Source: Bacillota bacterium (GTDB lineage Bacteria > Bacillota > Bacilli > Bacillales > Bacillaceae_J). Taken from it: a DNA stretch of 9,409 nt. Positions within the stretch are counted from its first letter, which is position 1. Every line of letters begins with the position of its first letter. The notes beneath the pieces are model-generated. The model was not told where the DNA came from. It did no database searches and saw only the letters and a program-made list of their open reading frames with translations. The position numbers and the translations under genes were made by a program. The stretch covers positions 1 through 9,409 of the forward strand of contig JAEWMK010000403.1 in assembly GCA_023457235.1 (NCBI GenBank), given 5' to 3'. This document shows positions 1 through 6,689 of the stretch, piece by piece.

Positions 1-120
1 TGCACTAGTCAATTTGGAAAAAAAGAAACGCGAAAGAAGAAAGATAAAGTAAATATAGAATATATGTAAAAAAATGGGAACAAACAACGGTTTATTAAAG
101 TTTGTTGTTTTGTCCCCAAA
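1..120. other. 3' end of an upstream gene (frame unresolved) followed by an imperfect hairpin
   Basis: Two plus-strand frames are open from the window edge and both end in a Lys/Arg-rich tail. One stops at 50-52 (ending KKKRERRKIK) and the other at 67-69 (ending KVNIEYM). The sequence does not say which is coding. Downstream, arms at 76-88 and 104-116 form an imperfect stem (11 of 13 positions pair) around a 15-nt loop. On the minus strand the stem is followed by a run of T, so it is terminator-like in that direction. On the plus strand a shorter stem, AACAAAC/GTTTGTT, is followed by GTTTTGT. It may therefore end the upstream gene, but weakly. Confidence 0.3.
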
Positions 121-182
121 AACCAAATGTATAATGGTAAAATTTTACTTATTTTAATTATTTTTACAGTTATGCAAAGCTA

Positions 183-203
183 GTGTTCCCGACCCTGTGG
201 CCC
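183..203 (+). repeat. Degenerate copy of the TTCCCGAC intergenic element
   Basis: The core GTTCCCGACCC followed by TGTGGCCC matches the core and right arm of the other copies in this window. The left arm (expected GGACCAC or similar) is not recognisable: the sequence there reads GCAAAGCTA. A T-rich stretch follows directly. The copy lies about 120 nt upstream of the L,D-transpeptidase start. The rest of the 117-320 spacer is AT-rich and shows no convincing promoter. Confidence 0.6.
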
Positions 204-320
204 TTTTTGTTTTTTTATCTTGATGACTTTTTGGAATATATATCCCTCTTTCAGGAATTATATTAAAATAGATGCTCTTTTTTAAAAACAAAAATGGATA
301 AGTAAGGGTTTTGGTTATTA

Positions 321-971
321 ATGAAGCTTTATAAATTATTTTTAATTCTAGTTCTTATAGTTGATATCATTAATCCTCCAAAAACTATTTTTGCTGAAAA
401 AGATTTAATGATTAAAGTTGATTTATGGGAAAACACATTAACCATAAAAGAAGGGGAAAAAACTATAAAAAGGTATTCAATTGCGTCTGGAAAGGATGAT
501 ACTCCAACACCAGTCGGTAATTTTACAGTTATTGAGAAATCGAAAGATTGGGGTGGAGGCTTTGGATCAAGGTGGTTAGGCCTAGACGTACCTTGGGGCA
601 TGTATGGTATTCATGGTACTAATAAGCCAAACTTAATTGGTAAAAATGTAAGCAGTGGTTGTGTGCGCATGAAGAATAAAGACGCTGAGGATTTGTATGT
701 ACAGATTCCTGTAGGCACGCCTGTGATTATAGATGGGCCTATTCACGGGCTAGATAATCATATAGATGTACTAGTTGTTGGGTCTAAGGGAACCCTCGTT
801 TACCTTGTGCAACAAAGGCTAAGCTTAGCTAGCTATTATAATGGAAAAATTGACGGAGTATTTGATAATAAAACCAAAAAGGCAATTGAGAAATTTCAGC
901 AAGATCATAACTTAATTGTAACTGGAAATGGAAATGAACGGTTGTATTTGGAACTTGGACTTTTGGAATGA
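321..971 (+). CDS. Exported L,D-transpeptidase (YkuD domain) with C-terminal peptidoglycan-binding domain
   Basis: This 216-residue protein probably forms 3-3 cross-links in, or otherwise remodels, peptidoglycan outside the membrane. Residues 1-25 are a signal peptide with a hydrophobic core, likely cut after the Ala in TIFA. The YkuD catalytic domain spans about 29-138. It carries the family motif with His98 (HGT, 98-100) and the catalytic cysteine Cys114 in SSGCVRM, so the active site looks intact. Residues about 155-212 match a peptidoglycan-binding type 1 repeat (VQQRLSLASYYNGKIDG, then AIEKFQQDHNL). The order catalytic-then-binding is less usual than LysM-then-YkuD in Bacillus. The start is supported by TAAGGG at 303-308, though the 12-nt spacing is long. 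The gene is single, ends at a strong bidirectional terminator and converges on a short minus-strand gene. The substrate and growth stage cannot be read from the sequence. Confidence 0.93.
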   Translation: MKLYKLFLILVLIVDIINPPKTIFAEKDLMIKVDLWENTLTIKEGEKTIKRYSIASGKDDTPTPVGNFTVIEKSKDWGGGFGSRWLGLDVPWGMYGIHGTNKPNLIGKNVSSGCVRMKNKDAEDLYVQIPVGTPVIIDGPIHGLDNHIDVLVVGSKGTLVYLVQQRLSLASYYNGKIDGVFDNKTKKAIEKFQQDHNLIVTGNGNERLYLELGLLE

Positions 972-982
972 GGATTTTCGCA

Positions 983-1009
983 AAAAAAACCACTGTGAGT
1001 GGTTTTTTT
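983..1009. terminator. Bidirectional intrinsic terminator between convergent genes
   Basis: Arms at 983-994 and 998-1009 pair perfectly: seven A, then CCACT, a GTG loop, AGTGG, then seven T. The A run and T run make it work on both strands. It ends the L,D-transpeptidase transcript 11 nt after its stop. The stop codon of the minus-strand gene (1008-1010) lies inside the hairpin's right flank. Confidence 0.9.
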
Positions 1010-1166
1010 AATCTCGCATGGCTCCTGCCTCTCTGGAAGTTATTGCGCCTTGTCCTTCGCTTACATCTTTTTGAATTTCCTGTTTTACCTCTTGTGCATC
1101 GGTTCCGGCGAATCCTGGTTTCATAATAGCGGTCAAATTCTCTTTTGCTTGTTGATCTTGTTGCAT
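1008..1166 (-). CDS. Small hydrophilic protein of 52 residues, possibly spore-associated
   Basis: This short gene starts at an ATG six nt after an excellent AAAGGAGGAT site (1180-1171). The protein runs from MQQDQQAKENLTAIMKPGF to TSREAGAMRD. It is rich in Gln, Glu, Lys and Ala, with no cysteine, no tryptophan and no hydrophobic segment. The stretch FAGTDAQEVKQE recalls the FASETDAQQVRQQN-type repeat of gamma-type small acid-soluble spore proteins. The resemblance is short, and I would not name the family from it. A sigma-G/F-like promoter lies upstream (1205-1234), which fits expression in the forespore. The gene converges on the L,D-transpeptidase and shares its terminator. The ribosome binding site, terminator and unbroken codons make it very likely real; the function is inferred only weakly. 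Confidence 0.75.
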   Translation of the reverse strand: MQQDQQAKENLTAIMKPGFAGTDAQEVKQEIQKDVSEGQGAITSREAGAMRD

Positions 1167-1204
1167 TAAAATCCTCCTTTGTTACTAATTAAATTGAACA
1201 GTCT

Positions 1205-1234
1205 TATTATTTACTAAAATATTAGTGGTATCCA
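1205..1234 (-). promoter_or_regulatory. Candidate sigma-G/sigma-F type promoter for the 52-residue gene
   Basis: Read on the minus strand, TGGATA (1234-1229) lies 17 nt upstream of AATAATA (1211-1205). The forespore consensus as I know it is TGHATR, about 17-18 nt, then CATWHTA. This gives 5 of 6 and 6 of 7 matches. The -10 box is about 38 nt upstream of the start codon. AT-rich DNA can produce such matches by chance. Confidence 0.35.
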
Positions 1235-1245
1235 AGCATTTTAAT

Positions 1246-1272
1246 GGACCACAGTTCCCGACCCCGTGGTCC
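1246..1272 (+). repeat. Perfectly palindromic copy of the TTCCCGAC element
   Basis: Arm GGACCAC (1246-1252) and arm GTGGTCC (1266-1272) are exact reverse complements. They enclose a 13-nt core, AGTTCCCGACCCC. This is the best copy in the window and its GC content stands out from AT-rich flanks. It lies between the divergently transcribed 52-residue gene and the siderophore operon, ending 11 nt before the -35 box of the operon promoter. No run of T follows, so it is not a standard terminator. Confidence 0.85.
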
Positions 1273-1283
1273 AAAATTATCTA

Positions 1284-1343
1284 TTGACAATGATTATCAT
1301 TAATATTATATTGGAAAATGGTTATAATTGAAAATGATTATCA
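1284..1343 (+). promoter_or_regulatory. Fur-regulated promoter of the siderophore-uptake operon, with two Fur boxes
   Basis: A sigma-A promoter reads TTGACA (1284-1289), 17 nt, TATATT (1307-1312). Fur box 1 (1285-1299) matches the Bacillus 7-1-7 consensus TGATAATNATTATCA at all but one position and overlaps the -35 box. Fur box 2 (1329-1343) also differs at one position and covers the early transcribed region. A weaker match (11 of 15) lies between them at 1312-1326. Iron-loaded Fur bound here should block polymerase, so the operon is expected to switch on under iron limitation. Confidence 0.9.
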
Positions 1344-1377
1344 GTGAATTACATATTTATAAAATGGAGGCATTTGT

Positions 1378-2223
1378 ATGACTCGCCTTTACACGCAAGA
1401 TTTAAATGTTAGTTACGGTGAACGGACTATTGTCAAGAATTTGGGGATTGAAATTCCAGATAAAAAAATAACTACTATTATCGGCTCTAATGGTTGTGGG
1501 AAATCAACGCTTTTAAAGGCGATGACGCGGATTATTCCCCATCAATCCGGTTCGATTCTTCTTGATGGGAAAAGCATTACGACGGAAAATACGAAAGAAC
1601 TTGCCAAGAAGATGGCAATCCTACCGCAAACACAGGAAACAGCAAGTGGGTTAACGGTAGGAGAGGTAGTGTCCTATGGGCGTTTTCCTTATCAAAAGGG
1701 TTTTGGCAAGTTAACTAAGAAAGACATGGAGGTTATTGATTGGGCTCTTGAAGTAACAAGATTATCAGAATATAAATACAATCCAGCGGACGCATTGTCA
1801 GGTGGTCAACGCCAGCGTGTTTGGATTGCAATGGCACTTGCTCAAGAAACTGAAATGATTTTTCTAGATGAACCAACTACTTATCTGGATATTGCCCATC
1901 AATTAGAGGTGTTAGAGCTCTTACAAAGACTAAATAGGGAACAAGGAAGAACAATCGTAATGGTTCTCCATGATTTGAATCAAGCTGCACGATTTGCTGA
2001 TTATATAATTGCTATGAAGGATGGGAACATTATTAAAGCAGGAAGTTGTGAAGAAGTGATTAGCCGAGAGGTGTTGAAGAAAGTGTTTCAAATTGATGCG
2101 GTCATCGGCTGTGATCCTAGAACAAACAAACCAATGTGTGTAACCTATGATCTATTAAAAGGAGAAGAGCAACATGAAAAACCGACTACTACCATTTCTA
2201 CTCTTGCTAGTAATTATGCTTAG
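1378..2223 (+). CDS. Ferric-siderophore ABC transporter ATPase (FecE/FhuC/YusV family)
   Basis: This cytoplasmic ATPase powers the importer encoded by the next three genes. All motifs are present: Walker A GSNGCGKST (36-44), Q-loop Gln84, signature LSGGQ (140-144), Walker B MIFLDEP (160-166), D-loop YLD (169-171) and switch His198 in VLHDLNQ, a sequence typical of siderophore ATPases. The start has GGAGG at 1366-1370, seven nt upstream, and lies about 60 nt after the -10 box. At 281 residues it is slightly longer than usual (about 255-275). Its last 16 or so codons run into the signal-peptide region of the next gene, a 50-nt overlap in another frame, so translation of the two is probably coupled. 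The tail beyond about residue 260 has no family signature and may be dispensable. In Bacillus and Staphylococcus such ATPases can serve several permeases. Confidence 0.95.
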   Translation: MTRLYTQDLNVSYGERTIVKNLGIEIPDKKITTIIGSNGCGKSTLLKAMTRIIPHQSGSILLDGKSITTENTKELAKKMAILPQTQETASGLTVGEVVSYGRFPYQKGFGKLTKKDMEVIDWALEVTRLSEYKYNPADALSGGQRQRVWIAMALAQETEMIFLDEPTTYLDIAHQLEVLELLQRLNREQGRTIVMVLHDLNQAARFADYIIAMKDGNIIKAGSCEEVISREVLKKVFQIDAVIGCDPRTNKPMCVTYDLLKGEEQHEKPTTTISTLASNYA

Positions 2224-3094
2224 TGCTTGTGGCAATAATGATACAGAGAACACAACGAACCCTTCAGAAGAAAATGCAAAATCTGAAACAACTATTACAT
2301 ACCAATCGGAAAATGGACCTGTAGAGGTGCCTGCTGATCCGAAGCGTGTGATTGTATTAGGAATGTATGCTGGGAATGTAAAAGCTTTAGACGTTCCGAT
2401 TGTTGGCGTTGATCCATGGTCCAAAACGAATCCACGCTATGAGTTAGAGGGGATTGAAGAAGTAACGGATGAAAGTTTGGAAAAAATTATTGAGCTGGAG
2501 CCGGATTTAATTATCGGACTTTCTACTTCGAAGAATATAGATAAACTGAAGCAAATTGCTCCTGTTGTAACGTTTACCTATGGCAAACTGGATTATTTAA
2601 CACAGCACCTAGAAATTGGAAAATTATTAAATAAAGAAGCGGAAGCAAAGGCTTGGATTGATGACTTCAAAGAGCGAGCACAACAAACTGGAGAAGAAAT
2701 TAAAGCAAAAATTGGTGAAGATGCAACCGTTTCTGTCATCGAAAACTTTAATAAAGAACTATATGTTTTTGGAGACAACTTTGGACGCGGTACAGAAATC
2801 CTCTATCAAGAAATGAAGTTAAAGATGCCTGAAAAGGTAAAAGAAACAGCACAAGGGAACGGATATTATTCACTATCAATAGAAGTACTACCTGAGTATG
2901 CAGGCGATTACCTCATTGTTAGTAAGGACGAAGATACCGACACTTCCTTCATGGAGTCTGAAACATTTAAAAACATTCCTGCAGTTAAAAACAATCGAGC
3001 TTTTGTGGTAAATGCAAAGGAATTTCGTTACAACGATCCAATCTTACTTGAATATCAATTAGACTTCTTTAAGGAGTCGTTTCTCGGTAAGTAG
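2174..3094 (+). CDS. fhuD: Siderophore-binding lipoprotein, FhuD2/YxeB-like (probable ferric hydroxamate receptor)
   Basis: This surface lipoprotein captures the ferric siderophore and delivers it to the permeases. The signal peptide ends in lipobox LSAC, with lipid-carrying Cys19, and an Asn/Glu-rich linker follows. The mature part has the two-lobed helical-backbone binding-protein pattern. Glu103 (SLEKII) and Glu237 (SIEVLPEYAGDYL) sit where this class uses one glutamate per lobe to dock on permease arginines. As I recall it, S. aureus FhuD2 shares long stretches with this protein, notably DATVS, the GDNxGRG region and YAGDY, so hydroxamate-type ligands are the best guess. In GDNFGRG (200-206) the FhuD2 tryptophan that contacts ligand is Phe203, while Arg205 is kept. 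The ribosome site AAGGAGAA (2159-2166) is good. A 158-nt gap holding a repeat element and a hairpin separates it from the permeases. The exact siderophore is not proven. Confidence 0.9.
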   Translation: MKNRLLPFLLLLVIMLSACGNNDTENTTNPSEENAKSETTITYQSENGPVEVPADPKRVIVLGMYAGNVKALDVPIVGVDPWSKTNPRYELEGIEEVTDESLEKIIELEPDLIIGLSTSKNIDKLKQIAPVVTFTYGKLDYLTQHLEIGKLLNKEAEAKAWIDDFKERAQQTGEEIKAKIGEDATVSVIENFNKELYVFGDNFGRGTEILYQEMKLKMPEKVKETAQGNGYYSLSIEVLPEYAGDYLIVSKDEDTDTSFMESETFKNIPAVKNNRAFVVNAKEFRYNDPILLEYQLDFFKESFLGK

Positions 3095-3100
3095 AGAGTA

Positions 3101-3145
3101 GTGGTGGGACGAAAGAGTGGGACACAGGGTCGGGAACTCCGGCTC
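3101..3145 (-). repeat. Inverted copy of the TTCCCGAC element inside the siderophore operon
   Basis: On the minus strand, 3145-3117 reads GAGCCGG, then AGTTCCCGACCC, then TGTGTCCCAC. This matches the core and right arm of the plus-strand copies. A further TCCCACCAC at 3109-3101 resembles the half-unit seen after the 8618 copy. It is the only copy facing the other way and the only one inside an operon, seven nt after the lipoprotein stop codon. Confidence 0.7.
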
Positions 3146-3181
3146 GCTTTTTGAGACAGATAGCCTGCCTTCGTGGCCAGA

Positions 3182-3218
3182 AAGAGGGAATTCTGTTAAT
3201 GTTAATGGAATTCCTCTT
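3182..3218 (+). terminator. Hairpin in the gap between lipoprotein and permease genes (possible attenuator or mRNA stabiliser)
   Basis: Arms 3182-3193 (AAGAGGGAATTC) and 3208-3218 (GAATTCCTCTT) pair over 11 bp with one bulged G and a 14-nt loop. The tail ATTATTTTCC is only moderately T-rich, so termination would be partial. A partial terminator or 3'-end stabiliser here would leave more lipoprotein than permease mRNA, a common need in these importers. Confidence 0.5.
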
Positions 3219-3252
3219 ATTATTTTCCTAATATAAAGAAGAGATGATTTTA

Positions 3253-4260
3253 ATGACAAAAACAACTAATTCCTTCCCTTTCATTTTTAAGTTTATTCTA
3301 TCTATACTTTTATTGATAGGCGCATTTTTTCTATCCATGGTGTTTGGCGCAGCGGATACAACTATCAGAGAAGTTTGGCTGGCTCTTACGTCTACTGTAA
3401 AAACAGATACGATTATTATGATTCGTGAGATCCGACTTCCACGTGAAATTGCAGCCATCTTTGTTGGTGCGGGTCTTGCTGTAGCCGGGGCCATTATGCA
3501 AGGGATTACAAGAAATCCACTTGCAGACCCCAGCATCCTGGGACTAACTGCCGGTGCGAATGCAGCATTAGCGATAACGATTGCTTTCCTTCCCGCTGCA
3601 AATTACTTTGTAATTATGGTTGCTTGTTTTGCGGGGGCTGCTGTCGGAACGATCATGGTTGTTAGTATAGGAGCAGTTAAAAAGGGTGGTTTTTCGCCAC
3701 TTCGAATTGTATTAGCAGGAGCTGCGGTTTCTGCTTTCCTTCATGCAATTGCCGAAGGAGTAGGGATCTATTTTAAAATATCGAAGGATGTTTCGATGTG
3801 GAGTGCCGGCGGCATTATAGGAACGACATGGATTCAGCTCCAAGTGATTATTCCTTTTATCATAATCGGGATTACTCTATCAATCTTTTTATCAAGACAA
3901 CTCACCATTCTTAGTTTAAATGAGGAGCTTGCCATCGGTTTAGGGCAAAAAATAACACAAGTGAAATATATTTTATTTATTATTGTAATTATGTTGGCTG
4001 GGGCATCTGTTGCATTAGTTGGCAATCTCGCCTTTATTGGATTGATGATTCCTCATATTGTTCGTGCCCTTGTCGGAACTGATTATCGTCATATTTTGCC
4101 AATGTCTGCCATACTTGGCGCAATCTTTATGCTCGTTGCAGATACGCTTGGACGGAATATAAATGCACCATTCGAAACACCGGTTCAGGCTATTGTCGCC
4201 ATCATCGGACTTCCCTTTTTCTTATTCATTGTCCGTAAAGGAGGGAAGGTTTTCTCATGA
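3253..4260 (+). CDS. Ferric-siderophore ABC transporter permease, FecCD/FhuB type (first subunit)
   Basis: This integral membrane subunit forms half of the import channel. It has about ten hydrophobic segments and the family landmarks: RLPREIAAIFVGAGLAVAG, then QGITRNPLADPSILGLTAGA, and near the C-terminus LAFIGLMIPHIVRALVG, the cytoplasmic loop that contacts the ATPase. The in-frame ATG at 3244 directly abuts the purine-rich AAGAAGAG (3236-3243), leaving no spacing. I therefore prefer the ATG at 3253 (protein beginning MTKTTNSF, 335 residues), nine nt downstream. The 338-residue version remains possible. Its stop overlaps the next start as ATGA, so the two permeases are translationally coupled. 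Calling it FhuB rather than another FecCD member rests on the FhuD-like receptor beside it. Confidence 0.92.
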   Translation: MTKTTNSFPFIFKFILSILLLIGAFFLSMVFGAADTTIREVWLALTSTVKTDTIIMIREIRLPREIAAIFVGAGLAVAGAIMQGITRNPLADPSILGLTAGANAALAITIAFLPAANYFVIMVACFAGAAVGTIMVVSIGAVKKGGFSPLRIVLAGAAVSAFLHAIAEGVGIYFKISKDVSMWSAGGIIGTTWIQLQVIIPFIIIGITLSIFLSRQLTILSLNEELAIGLGQKITQVKYILFIIVIMLAGASVALVGNLAFIGLMIPHIVRALVGTDYRHILPMSAILGAIFMLVADTLGRNINAPFETPVQAIVAIIGLPFFLFIVRKGGKVFS

Positions 4261-5267
4261 TTCATCCTAGTATTATTAAGAAGCAACGAATCATTCTATT
4301 TGCACTGATATCATTAATAGTTATTACAATCATTGTAAGTATAGGCATAGGATATTCTTCTATATCTTACGATAGAATTTTTCCGACCGTTTTAGGTCAA
4401 GGAACGTTCAAAGAGGAGTTTGTGTTATTTTCAATTCGGCTGCCACGCATATTGATTACACTCTTAGCTGGAATGGCTCTTGCTGTATCAGGTTCAATAC
4501 TTCAAGGTATTACACGAAATGATTTAGCGGATCCTGGCGTTATCGGAATAAACTCTGGTGCAGGTGTTGCGATTGCTGTTTTCTTTTTATACTTTCCAAT
4601 CGAACCTGGGTCATTTATCTACCTCTTGCCTGTGGTTGCTTTTATCGGAGCACTGATAACGGCATTATTAATCTATCTGTTTTCATATAGTAAACAAAGC
4701 GGTCTGCAGCCGGTAAGATTGATTTTAATTGGGGTTGGCTTTTCGATGGCATTGTCCGGGATGATGGTTGTACTAATTTCATCATCGGAACCTCAAAAAG
4801 TTGATTTTATTGCAAAATGGCTGGCGGGGAATATTTGGGGGACAGATTGGCCTTTTATATGGGCTCTTCTAGCATGGCTTATGATTCTCATCCCATTTAC
4901 ACTCTATAAAGCCAATCGATTAAATCTTTTAACTCTAAGTGAGCCTACTGCTATAGGCGTGGGAGTATCAATCGAAAAAGAGAGACTTGTCCTTCTATTA
5001 ACAGCAGTTGCCTTAGCAGCAGCCGCGGTATCAGTTACCGGCGGAATTGCCTTTATCGGACTAATGGCTCCCCATATCGCAAAAGCGTTGGTGGGACATC
5101 GCCATCAATTATTTATACCAATCGCTATTATAATGGGTGGGTGGTTATTGTTGCTTGCCGATACGATCGGCCGTAACCTGGTTGAACCAGAAGGTGTAGC
5201 AGCAGGGATCATCACTGCATTAATCGGTGCTCCCTATTTTATCTATTTATTATTAAAAAATAATTAA
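4257..5267 (+). CDS. Ferric-siderophore ABC transporter permease, FecCD/FhuG type (second subunit)
   Basis: This 336-residue membrane protein pairs with the previous permease to form the heterodimeric channel. It shows the same landmarks in their usual places: RLPRILITLLAGMALAVSG, QGITRNDLADPGVIGINSGA, and GGIAFIGLMAPHIAKALVG before the last membrane segments. About ten transmembrane helices are expected. Translation starts at the ATG of an ATGA overlap with the upstream stop, after AAGGAGGG (4238-4245). It is the last gene of the operon: its stop codon touches a strong terminator. The two permeases are clearly diverged from each other, as is usual for FhuB/FhuG-like pairs, rather than a recent duplication. 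Confidence 0.92.
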   Translation: MIHPSIIKKQRIILFALISLIVITIIVSIGIGYSSISYDRIFPTVLGQGTFKEEFVLFSIRLPRILITLLAGMALAVSGSILQGITRNDLADPGVIGINSGAGVAIAVFFLYFPIEPGSFIYLLPVVAFIGALITALLIYLFSYSKQSGLQPVRLILIGVGFSMALSGMMVVLISSSEPQKVDFIAKWLAGNIWGTDWPFIWALLAWLMILIPFTLYKANRLNLLTLSEPTAIGVGVSIEKERLVLLLTAVALAAAAVSVTGGIAFIGLMAPHIAKALVGHRHQLFIPIAIIMGGWLLLLADTIGRNLVEPEGVAAGIITALIGAPYFIYLLLKNN

Positions 5268-5312
5268 AACGCAAAGAGGACGCTTTAATAAGCCGCATCC
5301 TCTTTGCGTTTT
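5266..5312. terminator. Bidirectional terminator between the siderophore operon and the MFS gene
   Basis: Arms 5266-5280 and 5298-5312 pair perfectly over 15 bp (AAAACGCAAAGAGGA with its reverse complement), with a 17-nt loop. T-rich DNA follows on both strands. The stop codons of both convergent genes lie in it: TAA of the permease at the left edge and the MFS stop in the loop. The right arm therefore also encodes the last residues of the MFS protein. Confidence 0.93.
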
Positions 5313-6568
5313 TTATTTATTAGCGAACCAATCAAGGATATGAACACTAATAAAGATGATGAAATAAAAAATGCTGGAAGCACTCCTACTAGGGTTGAAA
5401 GCCACCCTCCAAGTAAGGGACCAAAAATGGTCGCTGTCGTTGCAACACTATTAATAACTCCGAACACCCGGCCAGTCATATGAACAGGAGTTTCAATTTG
5501 TACGGCCGCATGAAAGGGGACAAAGACTAAGGTAGCGGAAAATCCAGCTAGCAACCCTAAAAACGGCATCCAGATCATCGATAAGCCTGCGTCAAAAAAC
5601 GTAAACAACGCCATCGTTCCGAAACTAATTCCTAATCCCAAAGCTCCAATAAGCATTAAAGTGAAGCTATTGTATCCCGTTTTCCTAGCTAAAATAAATC
5701 CTGACAAAAACATTCCAACCCCTGATGCCGTAACTAAATAACCAAAAAGATCAGGAGATGCTGAAGTAAGTTCCCGTATTAAGACAATCAGCTGTGAGTC
5801 TGCAAGCTGTATAAGCAATAAACTTATTCCTAAAAAAACCATTCCTAATAACAAGAATAGATTGCTTTTAATAAAAGCAAAACCGATTGTGAACTCTGTT
5901 CTAAATGAAGTGTTCGAAATATTTTCCTGACCTTTATTTTCAACAGAATAAACAGTTTGGGGTAAGAAAAAGAGTATCAAAGCTGAGGCAATGAATGTTA
6001 TCGAGTCGACTAAAAAAACAAGTTGACTCCCAAGGGCAGACACTAACATTCCGCTGAGAAAAGGTCCCAACACTTTTGTACTTGAATCAATCATAGCTGA
6101 CAATGACATAGCGCTTTTCATTTCATTTTCCGAAACGATTTCTTTTAATTTACCATTTTTCGCAGGAATAAAAACAGAAGAAAAGATCCCAACCGCAAAC
6201 AAGCATACATAAACGACTAATATTGTATCAGCAATCGTTAAGATAAGGATAAGACCTGCCCGAATCAAATCGGATACTATCATTAATGTTTTTCTATTCA
6301 ATCTGTCTGCCAGTGACCCAGCTATAGGGCCAAACAAAGCCATTGGGGCAGCTAAGCACAAAAAGATAAAAGAAACTTCCAGCGGTGACGCATTCCACTT
6401 TAAACCTACAAGCGTAATGATGGCCACTATACTTAACCAATCCCCAATACTGGAAATCGTTTGAGCCAACATTAGTGTAACAAACCCTTTATTCTTTATT
6501 AATCCTTCATTCACGATGTTCCAACTCTCTCTAGATGATAAGTGGTTAACATCATTCATTATAACCAT
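5285..6568 (-). CDS. Major facilitator superfamily transporter, MFS_3-like (drug or siderophore efflux type)
   Basis: This 427-residue protein has 12 predicted membrane helices in two halves joined by a hydrophilic linker around 205-225. The MFS signature after helix 2 is clear: GPIAGSLADRLNRK (80-93). A matching loop, FILARKTG (291-298), lies in the second half. The overall pattern, with SSIGDWLSIVAI in helix 1 and FIPAKNGKLKEIV after helix 4, fits the MFS_3 group, which includes the enterobactin exporter EntS and several antibiotic exporters. The substrate cannot be told from sequence. Codon 4 (ATG, 6559-6557) is an alternative start, since the only purine-rich site, GCAGG, sits better for it. 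The spacer upstream consists almost entirely of repeat elements. The gene may be co-transcribed with the esterase, as both are on the minus strand. No Fur box is seen. Confidence 0.88.
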   Translation of the reverse strand: MVIMNDVNHLSSRESWNIVNEGLIKNKGFVTLMLAQTISSIGDWLSIVAIITLVGLKWNASPLEVSFIFLCLAAPMALFGPIAGSLADRLNRKTLMIVSDLIRAGLILILTIADTILVVYVCLFAVGIFSSVFIPAKNGKLKEIVSENEMKSAMSLSAMIDSSTKVLGPFLSGMLVSALGSQLVFLVDSITFIASALILFFLPQTVYSVENKGQENISNTSFRTEFTIGFAFIKSNLFLLLGMVFLGISLLLIQLADSQLIVLIRELTSASPDLFGYLVTASGVGMFLSGFILARKTGYNSFTLMLIGALGLGISFGTMALFTFFDAGLSMIWMPFLGLLAGFSATLVFVPFHAAVQIETPVHMTGRVFGVINSVATTATIFGPLLGGWLSTLVGVLPAFFISSSLLVFISLIGSLINKKRKEDAAY

Positions 6569-6580
6569 ACCTGCAAAAAT

Positions 6581-6670
6581 GGTCCACAGTTCCCGACCCT
6601 CTGGCTCTCACCGACCCCGCAGGACTGGACCACAGTTCCCGACCCCGTGGCTCACCCGACTCCGTGGCTC
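6581..6670 (+). repeat. Tandem cluster of TTCCCGAC elements: two full and two half units
   Basis: Full unit A (6581-6606) starts GGTCCAC and unit B (6627-6653) starts GGACCAC. Both carry the AGTTCCCGACCC core. Each is followed by a half unit (about 6609-6625 and 6654-6670) with CCGACCCCG or CCGACTCCG but without the TTCCCG start. TGGTCCA (6580-6586) and TGGACCA (6626-6632) are exact reverse complements, so neighbouring units could also pair. The cluster fills most of the 121-nt spacer between the esterase and MFS genes. Confidence 0.8.
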
Positions 6671-6689
6671 AAAACTTCCGATTGTTCTC

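Noticed and set aside
1246..1272. Palindromic element as an intrinsic terminator
   Set aside because: No run of T follows on either strand and most other copies lack complementary arms, so termination is not the shared property.
3059..3265. Minus-strand 68-codon frame covering the receptor-permease gap
   Set aside because: It crosses the inverted element and hairpin, has no ribosome site and encodes low-complexity Ser/Leu sequence.
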